A DNA stretch of 64,000 nt from Fibrobacterota bacterium (GCA_003165595.1 PLWQ01000004.1:8178-72177); one strand, 5' to 3'; counted from the stretch's first letter, positions 1 to 8,843 are shown. The notes: generated from the sequence alone by a model not told the origin. Translations and numbers: made by a program.

Positions 1-667
1 TCTTGATGGACGCGAAGCGTTGATCGTTTGCCTCAACCACGGTCCAGGGTGCAAAGGGGCTCGACGTGCGTTGAAGCATGTCTTCTACACATTTCTTGAA
101 ATTGTCGTAATGCTTGTGCTGTTTCCAGTCGTTTTTCGACACCTTCCAAGCTGTGGAAGGATTTTCCAGCAGCGCCTCGAAGCGTTTCTTCTGCTCCTTC
201 TTGCTGATATGCAGGAAGAATTTGATGATGATTACGCCATCATCCGTCAATTGGCGCTCGAATGTTTGTATCTCGCAGAAAGCTCTGCGCCAGTCCTCTT
301 TGTCGGCGATCTTCTCGACGCGGTCGTGCAGGACGCGGCGGTACCAGCTTCTGTCGAATATGGCAATGCGACCGGCGGCAGGGAGTCTGAGCCAGAAACG
401 CCACAAAAACGGTCGCATGTATTCCTCTTCGGTGGCTGCCTTGGTGAGGTTTACGTTGAATCCGCGGGGATCGAGCGACACAATGAGGTTGTTGATTTGC
501 GTGCCCTTACCGGCTGCACCCCATCCCTCGAAGATGATGACGACGGGAGTGCCTTTTTCACGCAACGCCCGCTGCAATTCGCCGACCTTGATTTGGAGCG
601 CGGGCATGCGGGCTTTGTATTCCCGTTTGTCGAGCTTGTTTGAGAGATCGACCTCTTCGAGAGACAT
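1..667 (-). CDS. Polyphosphate kinase 2 family protein (partial, runs off left edge)
   Basis: PPK2-family kinases move phosphate between inorganic polyphosphate and nucleotides in the cytoplasm. The minus-strand frame starts at ATG 667, six bases after a good ribosome binding site (TAGGAG), and stays open to the window edge, giving 222 residues without the C-terminus. Residues 47-56 read EGWGAAGKGT, the PPK2 Walker A loop. Residues 105-109 read DRSWY, the Walker B/lid signature of the family. The residue after the tryptophan of the loop is Gly rather than the more usual Asp, and the DPRGF that follows resembles polyphosphate:AMP phosphotransferases. Substrate (AMP, ADP or GDP) cannot be decided from this part. 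The gene is divergent from tRNA-Leu and mutL. Confidence 0.88.
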   Translation of the reverse strand, partial: MSLEEVDLSNKLDKREYKARMPALQIKVGELQRALREKGTPVVIIFEGWGAAGKGTQINNLIVSLDPRGFNVNLTKAATEEEYMRPFLWRFWLRLPAAGRIAIFDRSWYRRVLHDRVEKIADKEDWRRAFCEIQTFERQLTDDGVIIIKFFLHISKKEQKKRFEALLENPSTAWKVSKNDWKQHKHYDNFKKCVEDMLQRTSSPFAPWTVVEANDQRFASIK

Positions 668-916
668 CGTTCACTCCTATTGTTTGAAAATGGCAGAAAC
701 TGCAGCGACCAAAGAGATCCATGATGTGTCGGTTCACCCCGCAGCACCAAGCCGGTGCGCGGGAGTTTGGCGTCATTGTGTGCGGCGCAGCAGGGTCACA
801 GTCTGAAATCAATGCGCATAAGTACTTATAGCATTGCGGATTTCAAAATCCAAGCATTTTTGTTATCTTTCTCAAAATCAGGCGCATGATATATTTTTAC
901 TGCCGGAACAAGAATT

Positions 917-1000
917 GCGGAAGTGGTGGAACTGGCAGACGCGCTAGGTTCAGGGCCTAGTGAGAGCAATCTCGTGGGGGTTCAATTCCCCCCTTCCGCA
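917..1000 (+). tRNA. tRNA-Leu (anticodon CAG)
   Basis: An 84-base cloverleaf is visible. The acceptor stem pairs GCGGAAG with CTTCCGC, followed by an encoded A rather than full CCA. The anticodon stem CTAGG/CCTAG encloses the loop TTCAGGG with anticodon CAG at 951-953. A long variable arm (TGAG..TCTC) marks it as class II, as expected for Leu. The T arm GGGGG-TTCAATT-CCCCC is intact. It lies 46 bases before the mutL start, so mutL may share its promoter. Confidence 0.95.
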
Positions 1001-1046
1001 TTTTACCTCTTCATCATACTGTACCTTCTTCCCCACGTATCTACCA

Positions 1047-2873
1047 ATGCAAACCAGTGATCCCCGCATCGAAGTGCTCCCGCAAAATGTCGTTGAAAAA
1101 ATTGCAGCTGGCGAGGTCGTTGAGCGTCCTGCATCGGTTCTTAAGGAAATCGTCGAGAATTCGATAGATGCTGGTGCCACTTCGATAGAAATTGTTGTTG
1201 AGGATTCTGGTTTTGCACTTGTACAAGTAACCGACAACGGCTGTGGCTTGTCTTGCGAAAATCTTGAAAGAAGCGTGCTCCGGCATGCCACAAGCAAGAT
1301 CCGCAGCGCGGACGATCTGTTTGCAATTACGACAATGGGCTTTCGCGGTGAGGCGCTCGCGAGCATCAGCGCGGTGAGCAAGACAACCATTTCAAGCAGT
1401 AACGCCGAAAGCGGCTTGGGCTATTCTCTTGCATGTGAAGGCGGAATTGCTTCGCCAATAACGCCGGTATCCCATGTGCGCGGAACCACGGTTTCCTGCC
1501 GCGATCTGTTCTACAACGTGCCTGCTCGGAAGAAGTTCATGAAGACGCGCAAGGCCGAACGTCTTGCACTCGTAAAGGTTTTGGAACAGGTGGTAATCCC
1601 GTTCCCCGGCATCCGTTTTACGGCAACCATCGACGGCAAGAACGTGTTTGAGGTGCCGGCTGCCGACAGCCTGCTTGCTCGCATTTCGCAGGTCGCCGGC
1701 GTGGAGTTCGCCAAGTCCCTTGTCAAGGCGCAGGGGAGCACGAAAGGAATGGACGCGGTTCTCTTTTTCCCGCTGAGCGGAAACGATCTGGCACGCCCGC
1801 GGTATCAGAACCTGTATGTTAATTTGCGAAAGGTCGACAACGATTCCGTCTTGTACGGCGTGCGTCAGGCATTTACCCAGCTCATGCAACGCGATGCGCG
1901 TCCGTCGTTTTTCTGCTTCATCGACGTCGATCCGGCAGCGATCGACGTCAACGTGCATCCTACCAAGCAGAAAGTGAAGTTCGAAAACGAGCGCGACTTG
2001 TTCGGCTTTATCTACGGAACCGTCGCGCGGGTGCTCAAGCCGGCGCCCGACAGCGGATTCGCCCCGGCCGCGCAGCGGCGGCCGGCCAACGGCGGCGGTC
2101 CAGGCGAAAGGGCATCGTATCAGCAGCAAACGGAAGCCGCGCGCCAGGAACAGGCTCCATCGTCAACCGGGGAACAGGGCGACACCTCGTACGGCCAGAC
2201 CATCCTTGCCTTTCCCCGCAGGGATTCGCAGGCGGAAAAACTACTTGAACCGGCGGGTGAGGAGAGGATACAATTAACGGACAGCACGGAAGCTTCCGCG
2301 TGGAACCTGATATCGTGCTATCAGATTCACGAGATGTTGATTCTCGCGCCTATCAAGAACGGGATTCTCCTTATCGATCAGCATGCCGCGCATGAGAGAA
2401 TCCTGTACGAACAGGCGCTTGAAGATCTCAAGGACAAGCGTTCCACATCTCAGCAGCTTCTTTTTCCCATTGTCCTGAGGCTCTCCGCAACCGAGAAGGC
2501 GGTGTTCGAGTCGTCTGGTGAATACTTTATGGCGTTCGGGTTCGATATTCAGGATTTCGGCGGATCCGACGTGTCAATTTCGGCAACGCCGTCGTTCATG
2601 ATAAATGGGGATGTCGAGCATTCGGTGCGGGACATGATCGGGTACCTGCTCGACGAGAAAAGCGTGGAGCATTTTCCTGAACCGCACAAGCGATATGCGG
2701 CGGCATTCGCGTGTGGCGCGGCCATCAAGGCGGGCCAGAAGCTTTCCGAAGAGGAAATGAACGCGCTGCTCAACAGCTTGTTTTCTTCAAAGAACCCGTA
2801 CACGTGCCCGCACGGCCGACCGACGGTGGTCCGGATTTCCCTCGACGAACTGTCGAGAAGGTTCCTGCGGTAA
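1047..2873 (+). CDS. mutL: DNA mismatch repair protein MutL
   Basis: MutL couples mismatch recognition by MutS to strand incision. The 608-residue protein starts at ATG 1047 (MQTSDPRIEVL). An in-frame upstream extension would run into the tRNA, so it was rejected. The N-terminal GHKL ATPase shows ENSIDAGA, DNGCG and GFRGEAL. A low-complexity linker (about residues 335-425) precedes the C-terminal dimerisation domain. That domain carries DQHAAHERILYE, the metal-binding motif of endonuclease-active MutL proteins, plus CPHGRP near the end. This fits methyl-independent repair without MutH. No clear Shine-Dalgarno precedes the start. The STAS gene begins 9 bases downstream. Confidence 0.97.
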   Translation: MQTSDPRIEVLPQNVVEKIAAGEVVERPASVLKEIVENSIDAGATSIEIVVEDSGFALVQVTDNGCGLSCENLERSVLRHATSKIRSADDLFAITTMGFRGEALASISAVSKTTISSSNAESGLGYSLACEGGIASPITPVSHVRGTTVSCRDLFYNVPARKKFMKTRKAERLALVKVLEQVVIPFPGIRFTATIDGKNVFEVPAADSLLARISQVAGVEFAKSLVKAQGSTKGMDAVLFFPLSGNDLARPRYQNLYVNLRKVDNDSVLYGVRQAFTQLMQRDARPSFFCFIDVDPAAIDVNVHPTKQKVKFENERDLFGFIYGTVARVLKPAPDSGFAPAAQRRPANGGGPGERASYQQQTEAARQEQAPSSTGEQGDTSYGQTILAFPRRDSQAEKLLEPAGEERIQLTDSTEASAWNLISCYQIHEMLILAPIKNGILLIDQHAAHERILYEQALEDLKDKRSTSQQLLFPIVLRLSATEKAVFESSGEYFMAFGFDIQDFGGSDVSISATPSFMINGDVEHSVRDMIGYLLDEKSVEHFPEPHKRYAAAFACGAAIKAGQKLSEEEMNALLNSLFSSKNPYTCPHGRPTVVRISLDELSRRFLR

Positions 2874-2882
2874 GGAGGAAAA

Positions 2883-3575
2883 ATGTTAATGGTTGAAAAG
2901 ACGGGCGAGGGCAGCATCGTCAGGTTGCCGGCGCAATTCGTCCAGGCCGTCTCGCAATCGTTTCTGGCATCGCTTCGAAAGGAAATAGCAAACGGTGCGA
3001 TCCGCATTATTGTTGATTTCAAGGAAACGGATCTTATCGACAGTTCTGCCATCGGCGCGCTCGTCTCCATTGCCAAGGACGCGCGGACGCGCGGCGCGTC
3101 GATGTACATCCGTAATCTCAACGAGGAGATTCGGGAACTTTTCCTCGACACCGGGCTCGACAAGATCTTCAACGTCGAGACCGACGGCAAGGTGCAAAGC
3201 GCGGAGGTCGACATCTTTGAGAAATCGGTTGACATCCGGCTCGACATCAAGACCGAACTCGTGGACAATGTCTGTATTCTCCACCTTGCCGGCGTCATGA
3301 ACCACCCGCAGGGATCGCGCTTTTTCAAACAGCAGTTCCTGCTGGCAATGGCCCAGTACAAAAAGATTCTGCTCGATCTGGAGGAACTCACTTTTTTCGA
3401 CAGCTTGAGCGTCAGTGTGGTCCTCAACATGAACAAACTGATAAAGGAAACGGGCGGCAGCATGCGGCTGTGCGGCGCCAACTACATTGTCAACGACCTG
3501 TTCAACACCCTCAATATCAACCAGATCATCCCGATTTACAATGTCGTCACCGACGCGCTCGGCGACTGGGTATAG
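2883..3575 (+). CDS. Tandem STAS-domain protein (anti-anti-sigma-like)
   Basis: This 230-residue soluble protein has two consecutive STAS folds. The first (about 1-100) contains DLIDSSAIGALVSI, with Ser in the position phosphorylated in SpoIIAA-type anti-sigma antagonists. The second (about 115-230) has the degenerate counterpart TFFDSLSVSVVLNM. STAS proteins bind anti-sigma kinases or act as regulatory modules; no partner kinase is adjacent. A strong ribosome binding site (AAGGAGG, 2872-2878) overlaps the mutL stop codon, so it is probably co-translated with mutL. The tandem arrangement is less common than the single-domain form. The function is inferred only from the fold. Confidence 0.8.
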   Translation: MLMVEKTGEGSIVRLPAQFVQAVSQSFLASLRKEIANGAIRIIVDFKETDLIDSSAIGALVSIAKDARTRGASMYIRNLNEEIRELFLDTGLDKIFNVETDGKVQSAEVDIFEKSVDIRLDIKTELVDNVCILHLAGVMNHPQGSRFFKQQFLLAMAQYKKILLDLEELTFFDSLSVSVVLNMNKLIKETGGSMRLCGANYIVNDLFNTLNINQIIPIYNVVTDALGDWV

Positions 3576-3590
3576 GGGAGGACGGCACGC

Positions 3591-4895
3591 ATGGCCACCG
3601 CCGTGCTCTTAAAATCCATCGGATGCCGCACCAACCAGGAGGAAATGGCCGCTCTTGGCTCGCAACTTGCGGAACGGGGGCATTGCGTCGTCGAAACCAT
3701 CGAGGACGCCGATATCGTTATTGTCAACACCTGCATGGTAACATCCGCCACCGAAGCCAAAACGCGGCGCTTTATCTCGGCGCTTTCACGCGCACGGCCC
3801 AACGTGAGAATTTGCGTCACGGGCTGCCTGGCGCAGCATTCGCCGCTCGACATCAAGCGCCGGCTTCCCGTCACCTGGGTGGTGGGAAACGGCGAGAAGC
3901 GCGATATTCCGGCAATTCTCGATGATGAGACCGGCGGGGTTTTTCACAGCGACATCGGCGGACGCGGTCCTTTGCGTCTCTCGACTGCAAACATGTCCGC
4001 CGCGGACCGCGAGCTCGGCCGCACCCGTTACTTTCTCAAGATCCAGGAGGGCTGCAATTGCCGTTGCGCGTATTGCATCGTGCCGCTCGTGCGCGGGCCG
4101 TCGACGAGCGCGGCGTTCGGCGATGTGGGCGCTGCGGTGCGGCGCGCCATCGACGCCGGGTACAAGGAAATCGTTCTCGCCGGCACTCACATCGGCCAGT
4201 ATTCCGATAAGGAAAGAGGCTCGTTTGCCGATCTGGTCGCCGCGCTTGCCGATTTCGCGGGCGATTTCCGGCTTCGCCTGAGCTCGCTTGATCCCCGCGA
4301 GCTCTCCGATTCCCTTCTGGAAACAATCGGCACGCATCCCAGAATGTGCCGTCATCTGCACCTGAGCGTGCAGAGCCTGTCTCCCGAGGTGCTGTCGGCC
4401 ATGAACCGTCCGGTACGCGATTTCGACGGGTTCGTGAGCAGGATTGCCTCCTTTAGACGGCGTTTCCCGCTGGTCGGCCTGGGGGGTGATTTCATCGTGG
4501 GGTTTCCCCGCGAAACGGAACGGCAGTTTCTCGCCACCAAGCAGGCCATTACCGATGTCGGGTTCAGCTACGGCCACGTTTTCCGCTATTCGATGAGGCC
4601 GGGCACGGCCGCCGCGTCGTGGGACGGCCAAATTGACGAGAAGGAAAAGAACGCCCGGAGCGCCTCGCTTCGCGATACGCTGGATGCGTCTCATCGGGCC
4701 TTTATAGATGCGGCCGCCGGCGCCGTCCACACACTGCTGGTAGAATCGACCGATCCGGTGTTGGGCCTCGCCTCCAACTATCTGCGCATGGAGGCGCCAG
4801 CCGCCCGTGCGCCCAAGAACTCGTGGCTGCGGGTTTCCATTGCCGGGCTCAACCCGGACAACGGCAGGTGCATTGCCGTGCCCGTGAAAGCATAG
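3591..4895 (+). CDS. mtaB: tRNA t6A37 methylthiotransferase MtaB (MiaB family)
   Basis: MtaB is a radical-SAM enzyme that converts t6A at position 37 of tRNAs to ms2t6A. The 434-residue protein shows the three N-terminal cluster cysteines (C12 in IGCRTNQ, C48 in VNTCMV, C79 in VTGCLA). The radical-SAM CxxxCxxC follows at C155, C159 and C162. The C-terminal 70 residues correspond to a TRAM-like region. The short GCRTNQEE N-terminus fits MtaB better than MiaB or RimO, but the subfamily call is by resemblance only. GGGGAGG lies 9 bases before the ATG. It sits in a same-strand run from mutL to the HDOD genes with gaps of 7-15 bases. Confidence 0.88.
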   Translation: MATAVLLKSIGCRTNQEEMAALGSQLAERGHCVVETIEDADIVIVNTCMVTSATEAKTRRFISALSRARPNVRICVTGCLAQHSPLDIKRRLPVTWVVGNGEKRDIPAILDDETGGVFHSDIGGRGPLRLSTANMSAADRELGRTRYFLKIQEGCNCRCAYCIVPLVRGPSTSAAFGDVGAAVRRAIDAGYKEIVLAGTHIGQYSDKERGSFADLVAALADFAGDFRLRLSSLDPRELSDSLLETIGTHPRMCRHLHLSVQSLSPEVLSAMNRPVRDFDGFVSRIASFRRRFPLVGLGGDFIVGFPRETERQFLATKQAITDVGFSYGHVFRYSMRPGTAAASWDGQIDEKEKNARSASLRDTLDASHRAFIDAAAGAVHTLLVESTDPVLGLASNYLRMEAPAARAPKNSWLRVSIAGLNPDNGRCIAVPVKA

Positions 4896-4902
4896 GCGCG
4901 CC

Positions 4903-5787
4903 ATGAACAGCCCATCACGTCCGGGCGGGCGGTATCAGCGGATAGTCGAGAATATCCATCAGTTGCCCGCGCTACCCTCCATCGTGTCGAAACTCATCTC
5001 CGTTGTCAATTCTCCCGATACCTCGGCCGAGGATGCCGCCGGCCTCATAGAAAAAGATCCCGCGCTCACCACCAAAGTGCTCAGACTCGCAAACAGCGCG
5101 TTTTACGGCATGCCGCGCAGCATTTCCTCCGTATCGAGCGCCGTCGTAATTCTCGGGTTCAACACGCTCAAGTCGCTCGTGCTCGGCGCCTCGGTTGTGA
5201 ACCTGTTTCCCGAAAAGGGCGGGGCGTCGGCCTTCGACAGGGTGCGGTTCTGGAAACACTCCATTGTCTGCGGCATGGCCGCCAGAGACATCGCCCAGAG
5301 CATCATGGGAGTGACGTTCATGGACCCGCAGAGCGCGTTTTGCGCCGGCATCATGCACGACATCGGCAAACTCATTTTCGAACTGTTTACCGCACAGGAC
5401 TATGCAAAGGTGTGCGCATATTCGCGGGAACACGCGGTTCCGGTTTCCGACGCGGAAAACGCGCTGTTGGGAACCACGCACGCCCAGATCGGCACCATAC
5501 TCGCCGATAAGTGGGCGTTGCCCATTGAACTCGAACAGACAATCGTGTATCACCACAATCCGGACGCGGCGCAAAAGGCCGAATCGGTTGTCGCCGTCGT
5601 GCACCTCGCGGACGTCATTTCGCACAACCTCGACTGCGGTCTGTGGGACAAGGAAGCGCCGCCGGCGCAATGGGCGCTGGCGCAGGAAATGCTGGACATC
5701 GACGATGCCCGCCTGGGCGCCATCGCGGGGTCCATCGGCCGTGAAATCGGCACGTACAACGAGTTTTTCTCCATAATCAATTCTTGA
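4903..5787 (+). CDS. HDOD domain signalling protein, copy 1
   Basis: This 294-residue protein is a stand-alone HDOD domain, a catalytically degenerate relative of HD phosphohydrolases used as a signalling adaptor. Visible hallmarks are LPALPSIVSKL, a KDPALTTKVLRLANSAFYG segment and HDIGKLIFEL, with YHHNP further on. It begins 7 bases after mtaB stops, with no obvious ribosome binding site, so translational coupling is likely. A second HDOD gene follows 9 bases downstream. HDOD proteins are often linked to two-component or cyclic-di-nucleotide signalling, but no effector is nearby. Confidence 0.88.
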   Translation: MNSPSRPGGRYQRIVENIHQLPALPSIVSKLISVVNSPDTSAEDAAGLIEKDPALTTKVLRLANSAFYGMPRSISSVSSAVVILGFNTLKSLVLGASVVNLFPEKGGASAFDRVRFWKHSIVCGMAARDIAQSIMGVTFMDPQSAFCAGIMHDIGKLIFELFTAQDYAKVCAYSREHAVPVSDAENALLGTTHAQIGTILADKWALPIELEQTIVYHHNPDAAQKAESVVAVVHLADVISHNLDCGLWDKEAPPAQWALAQEMLDIDDARLGAIAGSIGREIGTYNEFFSIINS

Positions 5788-5796
5788 GGGCACGCC

Positions 5797-6681
5797 GTGC
5801 CGCGGGACCGCACCATGGACAAACCGCAGGAAAACTTTCCCTCGTCGCTTATCGCGGCCATAGACGGAATTCCCGTTCTGCCGCCGCTGGTGGCGCGGAT
5901 CGGCAGCGTGGTCTCGAATCCGGAGTCGTCGGTCGACGCCATCGTGTCGGCGCTCAGGATGGACCCCATACTCAGCGGCAAGGTGCTCAAACTTTCCAAC
6001 TCGGCGTTCGTGGGGATTCCCCGCACTATTTCGTCGCTTAAGAACGCCGTTGTCCTGCTTGGACAAAAGAGAATACATTCGCTGGTGCTTGCGTCCGGCG
6101 TCACCTCCGCGTTTCGCAACCGCGATAGCGTGCCGTTTGCGATTCACAATTACTGGAAACATTCCTCGGTGGTTGCCGCCATTGCCGAAACAACGGCAAA
6201 GCATCTCAAACGCTACGAGGCCATCGAAACCGAGGAAGTATTTGCGGCCGGGCTTCTGCACGACATCGGCAGGATGGTGCTCGGCTGTTTCTTCGCAAGC
6301 ACGGTCGAGACCGCGCGCGACCTGGCCTCCAGGGAAAAAGTGCCGGTGCACGAAAAAGAGACCGCCCCGATGACGCATGCCGGCGTGGGGGCTTTGCTGG
6401 CCGATCATTGGAATTTTCCCCGGGCTCTCCGGGACGCTATTGCATACCACCATTGTCCCGGGTGCGCCGGCGACAATGTCCGGCTGGCGTCCATAGTGCA
6501 TATTGCCGATATCCTTGCGCATGTCGTCGGCGCGCACACCTTCGACACGGAAGCGATTCCGCGGCTCTCGCCGGAGGCGCAGTCGCACGTGCAGCTTCCT
6601 CCCGAACGGCTCAAGGTGATCGCCGACGAAACATTGCAAAATGAGAAGAAGCTGGAGTCTTTCCTCAGTTTTCTGGCGTAA
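5797..6681 (+). CDS. HDOD domain signalling protein, copy 2
   Basis: This second 294-residue HDOD protein is a diverged tandem paralogue of the preceding gene. It keeps the same order of motifs: IPVLPPLVARI, MDPILSGKVLKLSNSAFVG, LLHDIGRMVLG and AYHHCPG. The GTG at 5797 is preferred because TTGAGGG lies six bases upstream. ATG at 5815 is the alternative and would remove six residues. The near-identical lengths and tight spacing point to a tandem duplication. Whether the two proteins act together is unknown. Confidence 0.86.
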   Translation: MPRDRTMDKPQENFPSSLIAAIDGIPVLPPLVARIGSVVSNPESSVDAIVSALRMDPILSGKVLKLSNSAFVGIPRTISSLKNAVVLLGQKRIHSLVLASGVTSAFRNRDSVPFAIHNYWKHSSVVAAIAETTAKHLKRYEAIETEEVFAAGLLHDIGRMVLGCFFASTVETARDLASREKVPVHEKETAPMTHAGVGALLADHWNFPRALRDAIAYHHCPGCAGDNVRLASIVHIADILAHVVGAHTFDTEAIPRLSPEAQSHVQLPPERLKVIADETLQNEKKLESFLSFLA

Positions 6682-6769
6682 TGGAAGGGCGTGGAATTAT
6701 TTTTCCTGCGATGTTCGCGCAATGACGAGGCCGCTCACGGCTTTTTAACAATTCCGCAGTCAACAAACC

Positions 6770-7687
6770 ATGAATATTCTCGACCGGCTCAAGGACGGGC
6801 TTAAGAAGACGAGGACCCAGATCGCTTCGGCGCTTTCGGGCGCGTCCGGCTCATTCGACGACCGGTTTTACGATGCGCTCGAAGATGCGCTCATCCTCGC
6901 CGATATCGGCCTCGAAACCAGCACCGATCTCATCGCCAGGCTCAAGAGCGAAATCGCGGGTCGGGGAATCACCACGCCGGCCGCCGCATACGCCGCCCTC
7001 AAGACCCTGCTGGCGGGCGACCTGGCCGTCACGAAGCTCCCCGATGAGTTCCCGCCGAAGCCGTGGGTGATCCTCGTGGTCGGCGTCAACGGCGTGGGCA
7101 AGACAACTACCATCGGCAAACTCGCCGGGGAATTCGGCGCCGCGGGCAAGAAGGTGATGCTCGGCGCGGCCGACACGTTCCGGGCGGGCGCCGTGGAGCA
7201 GCTCAAGATATGGGCGCAGCGCACCAAAGCCGATTTCGTTTTTCAGCAGGATGGGGCCGATCCCGCTTCGGTCGCATTCGACGCCATGGAGGCTTCCAAG
7301 GCGCGCGGCATAGACGTGCTCATTCTCGATACCGCTGGCAGGCTTCAGAACAAGACCAATCTCATGAACGAACTTTCGAAAATCGTCCGTGTCATCAAGA
7401 GGAACCTGCCGCAAGCGCCCAACGAAGTCCTGCTCGTGGTTGACGCAACCACCGGTCAAAATGCGCTCAACCAGGCGAGAGTTTTCAACGAAATAATCGG
7501 GGTTACCGGATTCGTCATTACAAAGCTCGACGGCACGTCAAAGGGCGGGATTGCGGTTGCGCTTTCAAAAAACTTCGGAATTCCCGTGAGAAAAATAGGG
7601 GTGGGCGAGGGGGTCGACGATTTGCAGAATTTCGATCCCGTCTCCTATGTCGATGCACTGCTGGGCGACCTCCCGGACAGGGTCTAA
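6770..7687 (+). CDS. ftsY: Signal recognition particle receptor FtsY
   Basis: FtsY is the SRP receptor GTPase that docks ribosome-nascent chain complexes at the inner membrane. The 305-residue protein is the NG domain with almost no acidic A domain. It has the P-loop GVNGVGKTTT, DTFRAGAVEQL, the G3 DTAGRLQNK, and TKLDGTSKGG. The short N-terminus (MNILDRLKDGLKKTR) is amphipathic and could serve as the membrane-targeting helix. No ribosome binding site is evident. An 88-base gap separates it from the HDOD pair. Confidence 0.96.
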   Translation: MNILDRLKDGLKKTRTQIASALSGASGSFDDRFYDALEDALILADIGLETSTDLIARLKSEIAGRGITTPAAAYAALKTLLAGDLAVTKLPDEFPPKPWVILVVGVNGVGKTTTIGKLAGEFGAAGKKVMLGAADTFRAGAVEQLKIWAQRTKADFVFQQDGADPASVAFDAMEASKARGIDVLILDTAGRLQNKTNLMNELSKIVRVIKRNLPQAPNEVLLVVDATTGQNALNQARVFNEIIGVTGFVITKLDGTSKGGIAVALSKNFGIPVRKIGVGEGVDDLQNFDPVSYVDALLGDLPDRV

Positions 7688-7751
7688 ACTCGCGGAATCG
7701 CCTGTTTGGAGAAACCGAGCTTGGTGCGGCCCCATATCACAAGGAGAGTCA

Positions 7752-7952
7752 ATGGCACTTGACGAAAGCAAATACGAAACGATGAGGTTCATGCGGTGCA
7801 AGCAATGCGGGAATGTGTATGCGTCGGGCTTCGACGACACTCCCGAATGTCCGGAGTGCGCCTCGCACCAGTCGATTATTTACAGGCCCGACGGCGCCAA
7901 GGAGGATAATAGCGGGGACGAAAAAGACGAGTCGAATACGCCGCGCCCGTAG
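7752..7952 (+). CDS. Small zinc-ribbon protein
   Basis: This 66-residue protein carries one rubredoxin-like zinc ribbon: CKQCG early and CPECA about 20 residues later, followed by an acidic tail (KEDNSGDEKDE). The start is ATG 7752, ten bases after AAGGAG; a longer in-frame extension upstream lacks a binding site and overlaps the ftsY trailer. No specific function is recognised. Similar mini ribbons are common near housekeeping genes and are thought to be structural or nucleic-acid-binding. Confidence 0.72.
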   Translation: MALDESKYETMRFMRCKQCGNVYASGFDDTPECPECASHQSIIYRPDGAKEDNSGDEKDESNTPRP

Positions 7953-7975
7953 CCGTGCGCAGTTCACACCCGGCG

Positions 7976-8137
7976 CTATTCCTCTTCGTACATCTCCGTT
8001 ACCTTCTTCTCAACAAGACGCACCGTGTCCACGATCTTCTTTTCCATGCCGATCAGGCTCACGCTCGCCATCACCAAGAAAATGAGCAGGCAGGCCGACA
8101 GGCAGCCGACAACAAAGACTTCCATGAGTACTTCCAT
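7976..8137 (-). CDS. Possible 53-residue single-pass membrane protein
   Basis: A short minus-strand frame reads MEVLMEVFVVGC, then a hydrophobic stretch (residues 7-30, rich in V, L, I and A). A charged amphipathic tail (EKKIVDTVRLVEKKVTEMYEEE) follows, ending at TAG 7976. Hydrophobic segment followed by a heptad-like charged helix is a sensible protein pattern, unlike the overlapping frames. GAGGAA sits immediately before the first ATG, so the second ATG (8125) is a possible start. It is convergent with the zinc-ribbon gene. No family is recognised. Confidence 0.42.
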   Translation of the reverse strand: MEVLMEVFVVGCLSACLLIFLVMASVSLIGMEKKIVDTVRLVEKKVTEMYEEE

Positions 8138-8251
8138 TTCCTCGGGCTGTTTTTGAAATTTCCTTTGGCATCTTGAGTGTACCGTAAGGGGGGAAATTCT
8201 GCAAGGCCCGGTTGGGGAAAATGTCCAATAAATAAATTGAATTGGCTTATG

Positions 8252-8701
8252 CTATTTAGCTGTGTTTTGGCCCAAATACGGTGAGAAACCGGTAATCTCT
8301 GATTTTCTTTCGACCGCATTTTCCATGTCCTTCAATATGCCAGATTGTGTCTGGCGTTTTGATCCTTTCGCCAATTCGCCAGATCCGATCTGGCGAATTT
8401 CAGGACTTCGTGAAGAATAGGTCAAATAGAAAGTCCTGAAATAACGCAAATTTGTTGTGGAAAACCCTCGGCCATACTTCTGGCTAAGCTTTTCAGATAA
8501 TTCTTCAATCACCTTTTCGCCGTATCCTGCGCGGTTCTTGCCGCCCTGAATCTCCTGAACGATTTCACGTCCGATAAGCCAGTAAGCAATAACCATATTA
8601 CTATTCACAGACCGAAGGACATTCTTTCTCGCTTGTTCGAGAATAGTTGCGACTCGTTTGAAAAGCGAGTCTGCCTTCTTGGCGACATTCTTCATATTCA
8701 T
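8252..8701 (-). pseudogene. Truncated DUF1016 (YhcG-like) nuclease gene, N-terminal domain only
   Basis: The 149-residue product matches the N-terminal winged-helix part of DUF1016/YhcG proteins (AYWLIGREIVQEIQGGKNRAGYG, LSQKYGRGFSTTNLRYFRTFY). Full members are about 340 residues with a C-terminal PD-(D/E)XK nuclease, which is missing here. The frame ends at LGQNTAK where family members continue with LGW-T/S-HY. The start ATG 8701 has AAGGA six bases upstream. Two palindromes are embedded in the 3' part. A remnant is more likely than a functional gene, but a stand-alone DNA-binding domain cannot be excluded. Confidence 0.72.
8339..8399. repeat. Two REP-like palindromes inside the DUF1016 remnant
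   Basis: Two inverted repeats share the same half-site. At 8339-8355 GCCAGA and TCTGGC flank a 5-base loop. At 8373-8399 AATTCGCCAGATC and its exact reverse complement (13-base arms) surround a single base. In the protein they encode the SGELA/SGILKD-like segment. This resembles insertion of short palindromic elements into a coding region without breaking the frame. Confidence 0.8.
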
Positions 8702-8843
8702 TTCAATCCTTCAAATAGCTGGTATGAATTCATGCAGTGGGTAACTATGAAAAATAAACGCCTGCCCGTTCAATTCACAGCTTATTCCAGCCAGTACTAA
8801 ATGGCGGCGGCCTATTCACCAATGGTGCAAATTCATGCTCGCA

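Noticed and set aside
20-806. Plus-strand frames at the left edge
   Set aside because: The minus strand carries an intact PPK2 reading frame with Walker A and DRSWY motifs and a good ribosome binding site; the plus frames are its shadows.
960-1046. N-terminal extension of MutL
   Set aside because: The extension overlaps the tRNA-Leu gene and encodes residues unlike any MutL start; ATG 1047 gives the family-typical N-terminus.
4972-6639. 555-codon minus-strand frame opposite the HDOD genes
   Set aside because: It is antisense to two genes with clear HDOD motifs, and its product has no recognisable domain.
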